Assembly: GCA_019009955.1 (NCBI GenBank)
Contig: CM032233.1
Location: 117,123,501-117,187,500, forward strand
Length of the DNA: 64,000 bases
Direction: 5' to 3'
From: Riptortus pedestris
Lineage: Eukaryota; Arthropoda; Insecta; Hemiptera; Alydidae
Position 1 is the stretch's first letter. Each line of letters begins with the position of its first letter. Made by a program: the position numbers and the translations under genes. Shown one piece after another: positions 1 to 11,939 of the stretch. Below the pieces are notes generated by a model. That model had not been told where the DNA came from, did not search any database, and saw only the letters and a program-made list of their open reading frames with translations.

Positions 1-162
1 GGAAGGGTTCATATCATTTTATTGTTTTATTTCAGTCTTAGTAAGAGGATTTGTATTCATAGTGCACATTTCTTCTGTATTGACAGTTTTTTGAAGTTGA
101 CTTGGCACAAATACGAGCTGAGGTTTACTGAATGCAATTAACGTACACACTCTTATCCTATT

Positions 163-320
163 TGGAACGGATTATCTACAGGTCGCCACCTTTTTCTATC
201 CAAGGTGGGACTACGGATTCTATTTAATGGGTTCGTAATTAAATAACTTCCTATCGCTCTGGCGGGAATCGAACCCGCGACTCTAGATCCTCCAAGTGAA
301 CAAACCAGATGACCAAGGTT
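163..320 (-). repeat. tRNA-Leu-type SINE, partial copy
   Basis: On the minus strand the segment contains a clear pol III B box (GGTTCGATTCCCGCC) within GAGTCGCGGGTTCGATTCCC. Its body matches the two better copies at 26505-26700 and 27015-27225 (shared 'ggtgggact' and 'attctatttaatg' blocks). The tRNA 5' part with the A box is more diverged here. This is a retroposed SINE, not a tRNA gene, because the tRNA-like part is fused to the common SINE body. Confidence 0.7.
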
Positions 321-1378
321 TATTGAAGATGATTAACTGAACTCAGTTAATAAATTATTTTTCTTACAAGACGCGAGTCATTAGCTTAAAATATTTTTTC
401 TTTATTATAAATAGCGTAATTTACAAGAAATATAACATGAACATCAAACAAACATAGAATTCAGATAATTTCATAAATCTGACATAAGTATAAATACCCA
501 TTTTTTGATAATTGCTCAAGAGAAAGTAGTTTCTAGTTAGCAAAGCATTTATTTGTATACAAATGGAATTTAACTATCACTTTCAAAGTAATAAATGAAT
601 GATCAAATTTTACAAAACTCTATTGAAGGAAGGAATGCTAAACAATTACTGTCAATTATAATATTAAAATTCAAATCTTTTTATAAAATCTTATTTTTTA
701 TATTTATATCTCATCAATGCCCTTGTATAATGTTTTAATTCATTCATGAAATAATGTAATTTTATAGTAAACGTAATTGAACTTTAAGTATAATCAAGGT
801 AAAAAGATTTTCTATTATGAAAATATATTTCTCCTTAATAGAAGACAATTATTCAGGAATTATTGGAAAGCTGTGATACGTTGGATTATTTTCCAATTTT
901 TCCTGAAATAATTGTGTTATATATACCCCTCCGTTGCTGAGGAAAAAAATTGCTGTGACTCAGTTATATTCATAGTCTTAACATTAAAAAATCTATGAAA
1001 TGGTTGAAAAATGATATTTTTTTTACACAATTCCTAAAAATGACTAGTGACTTTTATAGTCAGTTAATGAGAAATTATTTAAAAAACAAACTGATTCTTT
1101 CTTAAAACTTCAAATGCGCGCGCGCACACACACATACACATATGAATATATATATAAACTGCTCAAAAATGAATAGGGATATTGGTAGGTTGGTAGGTTT
1201 GTGGTATTTATGGGGCCTAGCATTTTTATTTATTTATTTTTTAAATACAAATATCATTAATATTTAATAGAAATTATTGTCTTTTTCTCCCCCATAAAAA
1301 AGATATTTAATTAAGGTCGATTTAATTAAATTAATAGGATAAGACAAAAATAACCAATATCTCTAGTGATTTTTGAGC

Positions 1379-1379
<1 letters not shown>
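321..1379. other. AT-rich DNA with no recognisable gene
   Basis: No exon-like open segment or recognised repeat family was seen. The only structured part is a short (CG)n(CA)n(TA)n compound simple repeat at about 1117-1155. Confidence 0.5.

Positions 1380-1432
<53 letters not shown>
1380..1432. repeat. (TA)n microsatellite
   Basis: Uninterrupted TA dinucleotide tract of about 50 bp. It is not embedded in a recognisable H copy. Confidence 0.95.
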
Positions 1433-1435
<3 letters not shown>

Positions 1436-1585
1436 TTATATACGTACATACATACTTTCATGCTTGCATGTGCATACAAAGCTATATTAAATAGAGTAGT
1501 ATTCAATTGCAGGTGAATGAAACAGTAATTAATGAGGTCCAATTCCAACTCTAACTAGCATCTAAAAGGATTAATGAAATACAAA

Positions 1586-2068
1586 GAAGTCCGTCACGCA
1601 GGGGCTGCGTAAACTAATCAGATTTCCCACGTGAAGTTATACAATAGAGAAATTTCAGAATAGAGAGCCGAACAGTTATGAAAACGGCCCGAACTAGCTC
1701 TTGACGGAAACTCACGACTAGACCCGAAGTTAGCCGATCTCATCTCAGAAGCTGAAAACAGAAAAATGCAAATATCTCGGTTAATATTCAAGATTACGGA
1801 ATAAATGTATATAACACTACTGATAGTAAATTACATTTGCAATAAGATTGATTCTATATAATTTTTCGATCGGACATATAGTAACGGAGATATTTCGAAT
1901 TATGGAAAATCCTCCCCTCTAAACCCCCCCCCTCCCACTGGTCCGATTTCAGCCATTAACGAACTTGATCTTTATTTTTGCATAAAACGTTTAAATATCG
2001 AGTTTTGTAACGATCAAACGAAAATCGCGACCGCTAGAGCGTTAACAGACAAATATATATATATATCT

Positions 2069-2108
<40 letters not shown>

Positions 2109-2258
2109 ATATATATATAGATATATATATATATAATTTTGTACGGACCTCATTTTCGTCATCTCCTGGGTAGGATCGATGGACATTTGAAGAAATTTTT
2201 CGAAACTCGCGTCATGAGTACGACCTCAATAGCTGATTTCCCTTAAGGGAAATCTGCT
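1586..2258 (-). mobile_element. Family H (Helentron-like) element, complete
   Basis: Complete copy in reverse orientation. The left border is the hairpin end (GTCCGTCACGCAGGGGCTGC, then CAGATTTCCCACGTG). The right border is the palindromic end (GCTGATTTCCC, TTAA, GGGAAATCTGCT at 2231-2258). A (TA)n tract with interruptions lies at about 2054-2135 next to the conserved 'catctcctgggtaggatcga' block. It belongs to the shorter subfamily that carries a GAGAGCCGAACAGTTATG-type segment near the hairpin end. It has no coding capacity. By structure it is a non-autonomous rolling-circle (Helentron/HINE-like) element; this is inference from termini, as no Rep/helicase is linked. Confidence 0.75.
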
Positions 2259-2289
2259 AAAAGTGGTCACGTTTATTTCCATTTACAAT

Positions 2290-3410
2290 CCTCAAGCAGC
2301 AATTCTCAGTACGAGAAATAATTGTGTATTTTTTCAGTCAGTTCACAAGTAAAAATAATTGCACAATTTTCATATGTATTACTAGCTTCGTTCGGGAAAT
2401 CATTTGAGCATGAATTATGGTGTATATTTTGGGAAAGGCTTCAATGTGTACTATTAAACTTCCCGTCTGGGAGTACTGTTTTCCCGTGTCAGGTAGGGGA
2501 CTTATGGAATAGAAATTTTAGTTTGGAAGAATAAATAGAAATCAGTTCCCAACCAATTCCCCTCCACTGTTTGGCACACAGTGAACAATTCAAATCATAA
2601 TTAAGGATAGCACTTATTATGATTTTTCATATAATATCTCCGTTACAAACTCCACTCGTGGTCGTCCTTATATTTTGATGTAGCATGTTTGGTTCAACCG
2701 TTAGTATCTAATAAAATTGTTGAATCCCTCTTAAGTTTTTACTGTATATCTCGATAATACCTTGTTATACGACAAAAGTGTGTACATTAAATACAGTTAC
2801 ATTAAATAACTTTTGTTATGTGCACGTTTGCTGAAGTACCAATAGGAAACGAAATAGCACGATTTTCCTTTTCTGGCCTACCTTAACAACCCCACTCCTG
2901 TCGGTACCTACAAATTTTAATATAGCTTATTGTCATGGAAGAGTTATTGCTTATTCACATACCGAGTTTTTTTAAGTTCGGTTCAAAGGTTAGTGCCCTA
3001 TGAAATTGTTGACTCCAGCTTTAGTTTTTAGTGTATATCTCGCTTATACTTTGTTATACGACAAACGTATAAATATCAAATGTTACTCTAAGCAACAATT
3101 TAAACAACTTTTGTTATGTGCATATTTGCTTGAAAAAAACAATCGCGACTTTTATTTTCACGCCTCTCTTACAACCCCCATTCGTGTGGGTCTCAGAGAA
3201 TATTTGTATAGTCTAAAACCTAAGTTGGATAAGTAGTAACGTACATACCGATTTTCATAATATTCGGTTCAGTGGTTTAGGCTTGAAAAGGAAATAAACG
3301 GACACCAGAGCCAAAAATAGCAGATATCCTGTCTATGACAAGTTACCCGAAAAAGTATCGCGGAATTTCTAGGAAAAAAATCATTGTACAGACAGAGGAT
3401 ACAATTATAT
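2290..3410 (+). repeat. Family R dispersed repeat, diverged copy
   Basis: Diverged member of a second dispersed family also found at 34569-35225, 39420-40226, 56755-57897 and 63721-64000. Shared landmarks are 'aacaacttttgttatgtgca', 'ataacccccactcctgt', 'ttcataaaattcggttcag' and a tail of 'gtacagacagaggttacaat' running into (TA)n. The copy holds about two tandem ~320-bp units (around 2640-2900 and 2900-3200). The 'aaattcggttcagccgtt' tail block resembles 3' ends of some arthropod non-LTR elements, but the class is not established. Confidence 0.55.
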
Positions 3411-6239
3411 ATTTAAATATTTTGGAATTGCTTACGCCTTGGTGGATATGGATACCGAAGTGTTGTTACGGTTTTCCAACATTGTTAAATCCAGGAATTT
3501 AAGAAGAAGAATTAAGTGTAAGAATTAGTATCTTCTTCTTTAATTGAGGGAGTTGAGTATTTTAGTAACGCCAGCACTACCTAGCGGAGTTCTTGGGGAC
3601 TATACGAGTCAATGGAAGCACATTCCAACAATTATTCAGATTTATCTATTTATTTTGGTTTCCCTATTCAATTTTATTTACTCTAACGTCTCATTAATAC
3701 TCAGTATTTTCAATTTATATATTATCAACTAGTTTTAGATACTTATTTAGTAGATATTTCTATGATGTGAGTCATGAAACCATATGTACAATTTGTTTCT
3801 CTATCTTTTTGACATACAGGTTATTATTAATTGATGAATTATCAAAATTCAATCTTCTGTCAGATCAAATTCATTAAAAAACAAAATGTCAATTGAGATA
3901 TAATATGTATTATTGTATTTAATACACATAAATTAAGACATAAATCTTAAATTTTATTATAATGAATAATTCGAAGGAAATACAAGGAATGAATGATTCA
4001 AAATATAAAAGAATTTTCGTTTTAATAACAAATATTTTAATGAGAAAGTCAAAACCATTTTGTTTTTTTTTGTTGTTTTTTTTTATGCGTTGAGATTATA
4101 GTATGGCCAAACATTTTACATTTTTATCATCTAATGCTGCATTGTATTGGTGCTAAATTATAATAAATTTCACAACACCGTTATCTGTCCTATATAAACT
4201 TTCAGCACTATTGTAAACATTTAAAAGTATCATAGAGTAATACATTTCTAATATTTTTAAATATATTTTGCAAGATGTCGCATTTAAATATGAAAATAAT
4301 ACCTGATTGATCTTATCTAATGATAAGATAAGATAAAGATAATTTCTAGCTAAGAAAAAATATTCTTGGCATCTCTAATAAAATATGAAACGAATATCTA
4401 ATTAACAAAATTAAGCGCACATTTGTTATTCATAATTAAAAGTGGTTTTCTGAAAGTTGTCGATTTGAGTGAAATATGTGACTGCCTGAGTTTTTCACAA
4501 ATTAGGGAATTAGGAGACTTACAATTTTTAATACTTTATTGGCGTAGTTACATGATTGAAATTATTATCAATGTAAATCTAATATTCGCATTATGAATTG
4601 TGGGTATAATTTTGACTTCACAAATCTCAAAATTCAATATTTCTTAACATTACATATCATGTAAATATAGTAAGTAAATAACTAAAATTCTTTATTCCAT
4701 GAAAATAAAGTGCATTTAACATATAAGACTTTTATTAATAAGAGATAAACAAATTTATGATATAGGGTCAAGGTTCTTGACCAACCATGGTTTTGTATTT
4801 TTATGCAATTAAAGTATAAATTACTTGGAACACATACATAATGAAAAAATAAATGTCAAAATTTATATAATAATTGTAAATACCTTAAATTATGATACAA
4901 AGTTTGTAGAATTTAAAGAATAATCAAGAATTATCAGTACAATAAAATCTAATCATATGAAATGATGATCCAAGAGAATGATGTTACATTTTTTAAACAG
5001 TTTAATAATTCTTTATCAATGACATCTCATTTGATCAATATTATGTAATGTATTTAAAACATAAGTCTTTCTTTTTATTACACAAACAACTATGACATAC
5101 TTTGATTTAAAATTGTGCATATATAAAGCCACAAGTGCACATTAGTACTTCCTGGAATCTTACAGGGAATAATGTTGGTCTTCATTGCAGAATGTGGCCA
5201 CTCAGAAGTAAATTTTTTTTAGCAATTCTATAAATTATAATACAATATATTAAAATAATACATAATAAGTATTATGACAAAATTAGTGTTAATCGGTTCC
5301 CATAATATTAATGAACACTCCTTATACATTTTTTGTTTACAAAAACTAAACATTCCATTTTGTAAATACATATATTTTCTTGAGCTGTAGAAAAAATATA
5401 GGAGCCTCTGGAATTTGAAGCAGGATATCTTCATTTTCCTATGTCACTTTCTCCAATGTGCCTATGACAAAAAAAATAAATAAATTAGAATTATAATTTA
5501 TGTTATTTGAGCGATCATAAATGATGTTGGCCTATTCATGATGCATATATTTATTGAGTCTTCAAAGAATAGTCAGTTCTAATGGAAATATTAATTAATT
5601 AACCTTGACATCAAAAACTGCGTGGTATATATTGATACATTGTATTTAACAAATGATAAATCAAAAGAATAAATTATTGTATTGTATGACTATGAAAATA
5701 AAGTGGTGTATTTGAATATATTACAAACTATTTATAAGAAATTTATCACATTGAATATTATTTTTGAAATACGAGGTAATGTTCAATTTCAATGGACTGA
5801 CAACTTTACCTAACTTTAACCTGAATTTACTTTTATTGCTGTGAATGTTTATAAAATCTATATTTCAAAAGAAAACTGTACAGTAAGAATTCATTTACTT
5901 ATTACTAAAAAAAAAAAAAAAAAAAAAAAACTTTATGCTAAATTATAAAATGAGATATTTGATTCATGACCTTATCTAAACACTGGTATGCTACAATAAC
6001 TTCATCGTATGTAATCAATGCACTACGTATTCCCAATCGCTTAGTAAGATTTTCAGATATCGTGTGCATTAATTAGTAAAATAACGTGTATTTTTTGAGG
6101 AAATATATCTTTACTTATTATTTTTCATTCATTTTGAGTAAATTTTACACAAATGATTATTTGTGCAACAATTAGAAGATAATTAATGGAGTCAATATAT
6201 GCGAGGCAATCAAAATGTTTGTACTTCAACATTACAACA
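3411..6239. other. AT-rich DNA, no supported gene
   Basis: Mostly unstructured AT-rich sequence with a poly(A) run at 5907-5930. One stretch on the plus strand, about 4420-4600, stays open for roughly 55 codons without an ATG start (contains FLKVVDLSEICDCLSF). On the minus strand a pyrimidine-rich tract followed by CATAG at about 5455 could be a splice acceptor, but the downstream frame closes quickly. Neither is convincing. Confidence 0.4.
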
Positions 6240-6332
6240 CCATCGATTAGCATTTGAAGAAAATTTCGAAAATCGCGTCAGGAGTATAAACACAAGGGCT
6301 TATTTACCTTAACGTAAATCTGCTAATTTTTT
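6240..6332 (-). mobile_element. Family H palindromic-end fragment
   Basis: Contains 'ccatcgattagcatttgaag', 'aaaatcgcgtcaggagta' and a degenerate palindromic terminus ending GTAAATCTGCTAA. It is a short relic. Confidence 0.6.
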
Positions 6333-6694
6333 TAATATATATTTAGGTATAAAGCTAGTCGTCATATCTATGATGTACAGACAGTGATATTTAGTTTATT
6401 AATAAATAAAACAAAAAAAAAAGATTAAATTAACCGGATAATTCTAGCCGCTATTAAATTGCCGGTATATATGCAGAAAAATAGAGTCAATGCATGATAT
6501 TCAGGGAAATTTAAAATTTCTAATCGCTTCTGGCTAGTGATTATTGTCAAGTCTCTATACTCAAAATGAAAGGCACATTTTAATTCAATCTTTAAATCAT
6601 TCTAATGTAATAAATAATTTATAATATTTTTCCATGTTTTTTTTGTTTTTTTTATAAATTTAATATCAATGTCAGTATATCAATGTCAGAATTT

Positions 6695-7350
6695 TTTCTT
6701 CAAATGTATATCGATCCTACCTAGGAGATGGCGAAAATAAGGTCCGTTCAAAATTGTGTATACATATATATTTTTGTCTGTTACCTCCCTAGCGGTCACA
6801 ATTATTGTTTCATGGTTACCAAACTCAATGGATATTTAATCGTTTTATGTAAAAAGAAAGATCAAGTTCGTTATAGGTTGAAATCGGACAAGAGATAGGT
6901 GGGGTTTAAGGGGGATGATTTTAAAAATTACTATAATTCATATCGAAAAAAGCTATAGAATTAATCTTATTGTAAATTAAATGTACTATAAAAATTGTTG
7001 TATTACATTTATTCTCAATCTTATATATTATCCCAGATATTTGAATTTTTCAGTTTTCAGCCTTCAGTAAACCCCCACCTCTACTCAAGTTACAAAAACA
7101 ATACTCGGTTATGTATTAAACCATATTATTAGAAGCTTAAATATTAAATATTATTTTCAAGAGACCTTTTTTATACAAGGTATATACAAATTTTTCTTGA
7201 GACCCCCCCCCCGTCTGAAGTTTTTGGACTACTTAAACTTGATTGATTGATATAAAAATTATTTTAATTCATTATAAATTACAGTACTAGATATAGTAAA
7301 TAGTTTTTTATCAAATTAATATATTATAATCTGATATATTTCAGTAGTTG
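6695..7350 (+). mobile_element. Family H fragment, both ends missing
   Basis: Runs from 'cttcaaatgtatatcgatcc' and 'gaggtccgttcaaaa'-type sequence through a short TA tract, then the body with 'gatcaagttcgtta', a G-rich run, 'ttcagtaaacccccacc' and 'ttcagtagttgtttttcttt'. The palindromic start and the hairpin end are absent. At about 7350 it abuts the next H copy. Confidence 0.65.
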
Positions 7351-7367
7351 TTTTTCTTTCTGGTGAG

Positions 7368-7631
7368 ATTTCAGATATATATATTTGCCTGTTACCGCTC
7401 TAGCTGCCGTAATTTTTATTTAATCGTATCAAAACGCGATATATAAGTGATTTATACAAAACTGAAGGTCGAGTTCGTTAATAGCTGAAATCGAACTCGG
7501 GAGAGGGGGTTTAGAGGGGTAATTTCGAAAGTTCTAAATATCCCCGTTATTATACGTCTGATCGAAAAACTGTATAAAACCAATTTAATTGCAAACAAAA
7601 TAAAAGTACTACAAATATTGTTATACATTTA
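7368..7631 (+). mobile_element. Family H host copy, left part
   Basis: Starts at a TA tract ('tttgcctgttaccgctctag') and runs to 'attgttatacatttat', where it is cut by the palindromic end of another H element. The missing continuation ('tctctat...attaacggagat') is found at 9409-9616 after that element ends, so the two parts were one copy before the insertion. Confidence 0.75.
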
Positions 7632-7755
7632 TTAGCAGATTTCCCCTAAAGGAAGTCAGCTATTGAGGTTGCACTCATGACGGAATTTTCGAGGTTTTTC
7701 TTCAAATGTCCATCGATCCTACCTTGTTGATGACGAAAATGAGGTCCGTTCAAAA

Positions 7756-7793
<38 letters not shown>

Positions 7794-7949
7794 CCGTTAC
7801 CGCTCTAGCAGTCGCAATTTTTGTTTGATCGTTACCAAACTCGATATTTAGTTGTTTTATGTAAAATGAAAGACCAAGTTCGTTAATGGCTGAAATGGGA
7901 CCAGTGGGAGGGGGGGGGGTTTAGAGGGGGGCATTTTCGAAAATTCGAA
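7632..7949 (+). mobile_element. Family H 5' module of the composite element
   Basis: Begins with the palindromic terminus (AGCAGATTTCCCC at 7633) and contains 'gtccatcgatcctacc', 'gaggtccgttcaaaa', a (TA)n tract (about 7758-7789) and the G-rich block. Consensus stops abruptly inside 'atatctctgtt' at 7949, where foreign sequence begins. No hairpin end follows before the next palindromic end at about 8798. Confidence 0.7.
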
Positions 7950-8797
7950 ATATCTCTGTTGGGCCAAGGCGAAGGAGCTTAGGATTATTGGCGTGGGAAG
8001 CCGAGTCCTGCACTGGATGACCCTGCGGATACTCCGGGGGTGGCAATATGAATTTTGGAACATTTAAGAAAATGGCCACCTTCCGAACAGGATGCAGTAG
8101 TCTTTATTTTATTATTAGTATTATTATTTTTCTTGTATTAAGTCTAGGTTAGGTTCTGTCCTAGGTGTGTTAGGCAAATTTTGACCCGTGTGGTTAATCT
8201 CAAAGGGTGTAGCGAGCCCAAATGTATATGATCTCTTTTTTTTTCTGGGAAAAAAGTATAGTTTGATAGGTAGAGTAATATAATTAAATTCGCTTTCTCT
8301 GTGTCTATATGTCTTTTTTATTTTTTCGCCTGGCATTATAGACCTTTGAGATTCTTAATGAGACTCAAGGGATTCGTGATCAAAGTTTTTACATAGTGAG
8401 TAGTCAGCTCGACGTACAACCCCCGTTATCAAAAGGGTGTCCTGAAATGAGTTGTCTCTAGTCGGCTGACGAGCCCCATCATAGCCGGAGAGCCTGTGGC
8501 CAGTTCATACTGTCGGCTTACTTCCCTGTGGACGGGAGCTGAGAGAGTCAAATGGTTTGTCATCCCGAGGAGCTGTCACTCGTATATGATCTTTAAAGTC
8601 CCGCTGATCCATAAACACTCCGACACAAGCACGCTCTTCTAGCGACCTGGTGAACTATGATTGTGAACTAATATTCTCCCTTGTCGGGAATCGAACCTGC
8701 TCTTATTTTTACGTTCAACTTGCAACACGCACGACCAGTGTCTCTCCACTTACCTCTCTATGTCTATATATTTAAATCAACTGCTACAGTTAGTTTT
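7950..8797. other. Foreign segment inside the composite H element
   Basis: About 850 bp unlike family H and of higher GC content than its surroundings ('gtgggaagccgagtcctgca', 'gtggccagttcatactgtcg'). It ends with a tRNA-like B box on the minus strand. No long open frame with recognisable similarity was seen. Its position between two H 5' modules that share one 3' end suggests capture by a rolling-circle element, or nested insertion followed by deletion. Confidence 0.5.
8390..8745 (-). repeat. Possible tRNA-derived SINE
   Basis: The minus strand carries AGCAGGTTCGATTCCCGACA, a good B box, about 45 bp downstream of a TAAGTGGAGAGACACTGG stretch that could be a degenerate A box. The following ~300 bp would be the SINE body. 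The body differs from the tRNA-Leu SINE at 26-27 kb, so it would be another family. Only the B box is firm. Confidence 0.4.
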
Positions 8798-8915
8798 ATT
8801 AGATTTCCCTTTAGGGAAATCAGCTATTGAGGTCGTACTCATGATGCGAGTTTCGAAAAAGTTCTTCAAATGTCCATCGATCCTACCCAGGAGATGACGG
8901 AAATGAGGTCCGTTA

Positions 8916-8970
<55 letters not shown>

Positions 8971-9408
8971 TGTTAACGCTCTCGCGGTCGCAATTTTTGT
9001 TTGATCTTTACCAAACTCGGAATGGCTGAATCGGACCAGTGGGAGGGGGGGGGGTTAGAGGGGGAATTTTTGAAAATTCAAAATATCTCCGTTATTATGC
9101 GTCGGATCAAAAAATTGTATGGAATGAATCTTATGCAGATTAAATTTACTATAAATATTGTTCTACACATTTATTCTGTATCTTGAATATTAACTGAGAT
9201 ATTTGCATTTGTATTCTGCCTGTGCTCGGCAGCAGTCTATGTTCGGACTTGCCGCCGTGAGCTCTGGCGGCCGTTTTCGTAACTATTCGTCCCTCGTGAA
9301 TAGGTTTAGAGGTTTCTTACTACTACAGTTGTTATTAGGCAGATTTCTCTATTGTATAACTTCACGAGGGAAATCTGCTTAGTTTACGCAGCCCCTGCGT
9401 GACGGACT
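8798..9408 (+). mobile_element. Family H element, complete (short subfamily)
   Basis: The palindromic end is partly eroded (TAGATTTCCC, TTTA, GGGAAATCAGCT). It is followed by 'gtccatcgatcctacccagg', a ~45-bp (TA)n tract, the G-rich run and the short-subfamily block 'ccgtgagctctggcggccg'. The copy ends with GGGAAATCTGC, the hairpin ACGCAGCCCCTGCGT and GACGGAC followed by T residues. The base after the terminus belongs to the older host copy that continues at 9409. Confidence 0.75.
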
Positions 9409-9616
9409 TTTCTCTATATTTAATATTAACGGAGATGTTTACATTTTTTAGTTCCCGGCCTCCAGTAAACTCCCACTCATACGCATGCCATATTAACGAC
9501 AGGCTGTTATAATATGAAGCACTTTATTTGAAGCCCAGATACCAAACAATGTTCTCATTGGACTTTTACTTGGGAAATCTGCTTAGTTAACGCAGTCCCT
9601 GCGTGACGAACTTTTT
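9409..9616 (+). mobile_element. Family H host copy, right part
   Basis: Continuation of the copy interrupted at 7631: 'tctatatttaatattaacgg', 'ccagtaaactcccactcata' and a hairpin end (TTACGCAG-T-CCCTGCGTGACGAAC then T run) at about 9566-9616. Joining 7368-7631 to this segment restores consensus order without duplicated bases beyond the T run. Confidence 0.75.
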
Positions 9617-9854
9617 AATCTATTTATTACATTTTAAACGAAATTTTAATATTGTTTATTGCATTTTTAATCATATTTATTAATGGTTATGTTTTTATTA
9701 TAATTATATTTAACAGTTATTTTAGCTTACGATATTAATTGTTTTTATTATTTTTTGATGTTTTATTTATTAATAGTGTTTAACGTTTATTTGTTGTGTT
9801 CGTTACTAGTATTTAAGTGTTTTTTTTTACGTTTATTTAGTAGACCGTTATTAA

Positions 9855-10877
9855 CCCACCGTCGGACGCGTGATCTCTCAGATACACAGTTTCTAGAAAA
9901 ATATTTTCCACTCCTCCTAGCAGAGAGTGGTGGTGTAGTGCTCCGAGTTACGTTCTTTATAGGTCTCCCCCTCAAGGTATATTGTGTCACTGTGTTTAAC
10001 GGAGTCGTGTGTTTCGCCTGTCAATCAGTTTTATCTCCTAGATACAACGCGCCCGATCTCGTAAGTTCTTTTGAAACCTATTTCATAAATATGTACATCA
10101 ATTAAGTTTCTCTTTATTAAATGGAATCATATAAACCTATTATTCTATTATTTTGCTCAAACTTGAGCTTTCAGAAGAACTTGTACAAGGATATATTGTA
10201 GGACGCAGTGACAACAGTAGACGTTTATCAACCGAACTATGGACGAAACTTGTAGACTACAGAGACTCATAAGACAATACATAGTACTCAAGTACAGAGC
10301 AGCATTAAAAAAGTCCCTCCGCTACAACGAACAAAAGAAAATGATGTGAACCAAGCAAAACTGAAAATAAATGTAGGTGTGCTAATTACTATTGTGAGAT
10401 TTGCAAAAACAAAATTTGTTTACAACATAGTTCCATGCTTTGTCCTAATTGTAATGCAGCTCTGCAAAAGAAATAACAATTTAACTGGTATTTTTAAAAT
10501 GTTTTGATGATTTTCAATAAGTCTTATCTAAAAGTGATTTCGTGCTACTTATTTTTGAATGAAGTTATATTGAGATAATTCTTTTATATTGTTCACAAAC
10601 TGAAATGAATTATGTATAATTAAGGCATGTGCATTTAAACAATTCCTTTTGATATTTGTATTTTTTAAGTATATTTTAAAAATTATCGTCCACGGTTTTT
10701 TTTATATTATAATACTTGTCAATTTTAAAAATTATTTACTTCTTTCAAACAAATACTTCCTCTGTTATGGTTTCTAATCACACACTGAACATTTTAGTAC
10801 AAAATATATATTAAAAAACTGTATTTCCGTAAAAACGGTTGAGGATGATCTCTGAGATACACGCGCCCGACCGAGGG
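9855..10877 (+). mobile_element. piggyBac-like element, internally deleted
   Basis: Bounded by TTAA at 9851-9854 and 10878-10881, the piggyBac target duplication. The termini are inverted repeats: CCCACCGTCGGACGCGTG on the left and, read on the minus strand, CCCTCGGTCGGGCGCGTG on the right (15 of 18 identical). A second motif, GATCTCTCAGATAC on the left and GATCTCTGAGATAC on the right, lies just inside. At 1,023 bp it is well below the ~2.4 kb of an intact element. A cysteine-rich C-terminal coding remnant lies inside. The open frames overlapping the left part (9755-10105) cross the element border and are not taken as genes. Confidence 0.7.
10150..10476 (+). pseudogene. piggyBac-type transposase C-terminus, broken
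   Basis: The last ~35 codons before a TAA at 10474-10476 read CRCANYYCEICKNKIC then LQHSSMLCPNCNAALQKK. This C-x-C, C-x2-C, C-x2-H, C-x2-C layout is the kind of zinc-binding cysteine-rich tail found at the end of piggyBac-family (DDE_Tnp_1_7) transposases. Upstream, at about 10160-10250, a different frame reads LSEELVQGYIVGRSDNSRRL. Stops separate the two pieces, so the gene is dead. It sits inside a TTAA-flanked element with piggyBac-like ends, which supports the call. No DDE motif is visible because the centre is deleted. Family assignment is inference from the zinc tail and the termini. Confidence 0.5.
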
Positions 10878-10881
10878 TTAA

Positions 10882-11392
10882 TAGTTTTTTTTTTTTTACT
10901 TAAGCAAAGGCGATGCTGGTCGCGGGTGCTCCTAAATAATAATATTCGTGTCAAAAGCTGACCACGTGCAAGTTCTCCAGAATGTACACCAAAACATTTT
11001 CCTGTTAATGTCAAATGAAATTCCTAGGTGTATCAATATGGCTGGGAAGTAGGATGATATCTGAGAAGGTATTGAATAGAGTGGAGCCCTCTGAGAGGAT
11101 AAGGGGACAGAAGGTGCTTTTGATAGTGCAGAAGGGAGGTGAAGCTCAATAGCCTTTAGCTCAGAAATAGATGGTAGGCTACACTCCTCTATCTCAGATA
11201 TTCCTCTCTTCCCCTTTCATACTCATCTTTTCCCACAGAACCTCCAAGCAATATCCTTTACAACCTCCCAACCCCGTCCATTCTCCTCAATGATTGAAAG
11301 GGACAATAATCTTTTGTTCTACAAACGACAATGGAATATATGTGTGATGCCCTCTGTAAAATACATTGACCTATATATAGATATTTTAGCGG
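10882..11392. other. Unique DNA between repeats
   Basis: No gene seen. A weak inverted similarity exists between the 'gatatctgagaagg' region (about 11050) and the 'tctatctcagatattcctct' region (about 11190), with a purine-rich arm and a pyrimidine-rich arm. Confidence 0.3.
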
Positions 11393-11930
11393 GTTGCTCT
11401 CATGGAAAAGCAACTATCGAGGTTGTCTGCATAGCGGAATTTTTCAAAAACCTAACATAACTTCGTCGCGCAGGGGCTACGTTAACTAAGTAGATTTCCC
11501 TCGTGCGCCTTCGTATCTCAAAACGTAAAAGTTCAATGAGAACAATATTTGGTATTTAGGCTTCAAATAAAGTGATTCATAATAAAAAAGTTTTTATTAA
11601 TATGACATGAGTAGGAGGGGGGGGGTTATTTAAGGGGAAAAAAACAAATATCTCAGTTAGTAATCAATATAGTGAAAACACGTACATAACAGCATTTATA
11701 GTACGTTACATTTGCAATGGGATTAGTTCCATACAATCCGACGCATAATAACGGAGATATTACGAATTTTAGAACTCCCCTCCCACAGGTTGGATTTCGG
11801 CCATTAACGAGCTTGATCTTTAGTTTTACATAAAAAGTTTAAATAAATAAATAAATAAAATAAATATCGAGTTTGGTAACCGAAAATTGCGACCGCTACT
11901 GTGTTAACATACAAATACACAAAAACACAC
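11393..11930 (-). mobile_element. Two abutting family H fragments
   Basis: At 11393-11452 lies a badly eroded palindromic-end piece in plus orientation ('aactatcgaggttg'). From about 11457 a minus-oriented copy begins with its hairpin end (CGTCGCGCAGGGGCTACG, then GTAGATTTCCC). It runs through 'tgagtaggaggggggggg' and 'gcgaccgctactgtgttaac' to a TA-rich tract at 11930. The palindromic end of this copy is missing. The Tc1-like MITE at 11940 is inserted at that TA tract. Confidence 0.6.
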
Positions 11931-11939
11931 TCATATATA

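Noticed and set aside
9755..10105. 116-codon hydrophobic protein
   Set aside because: The frame crosses the TTAA border and left terminal repeat of a piggyBac element; no motif.
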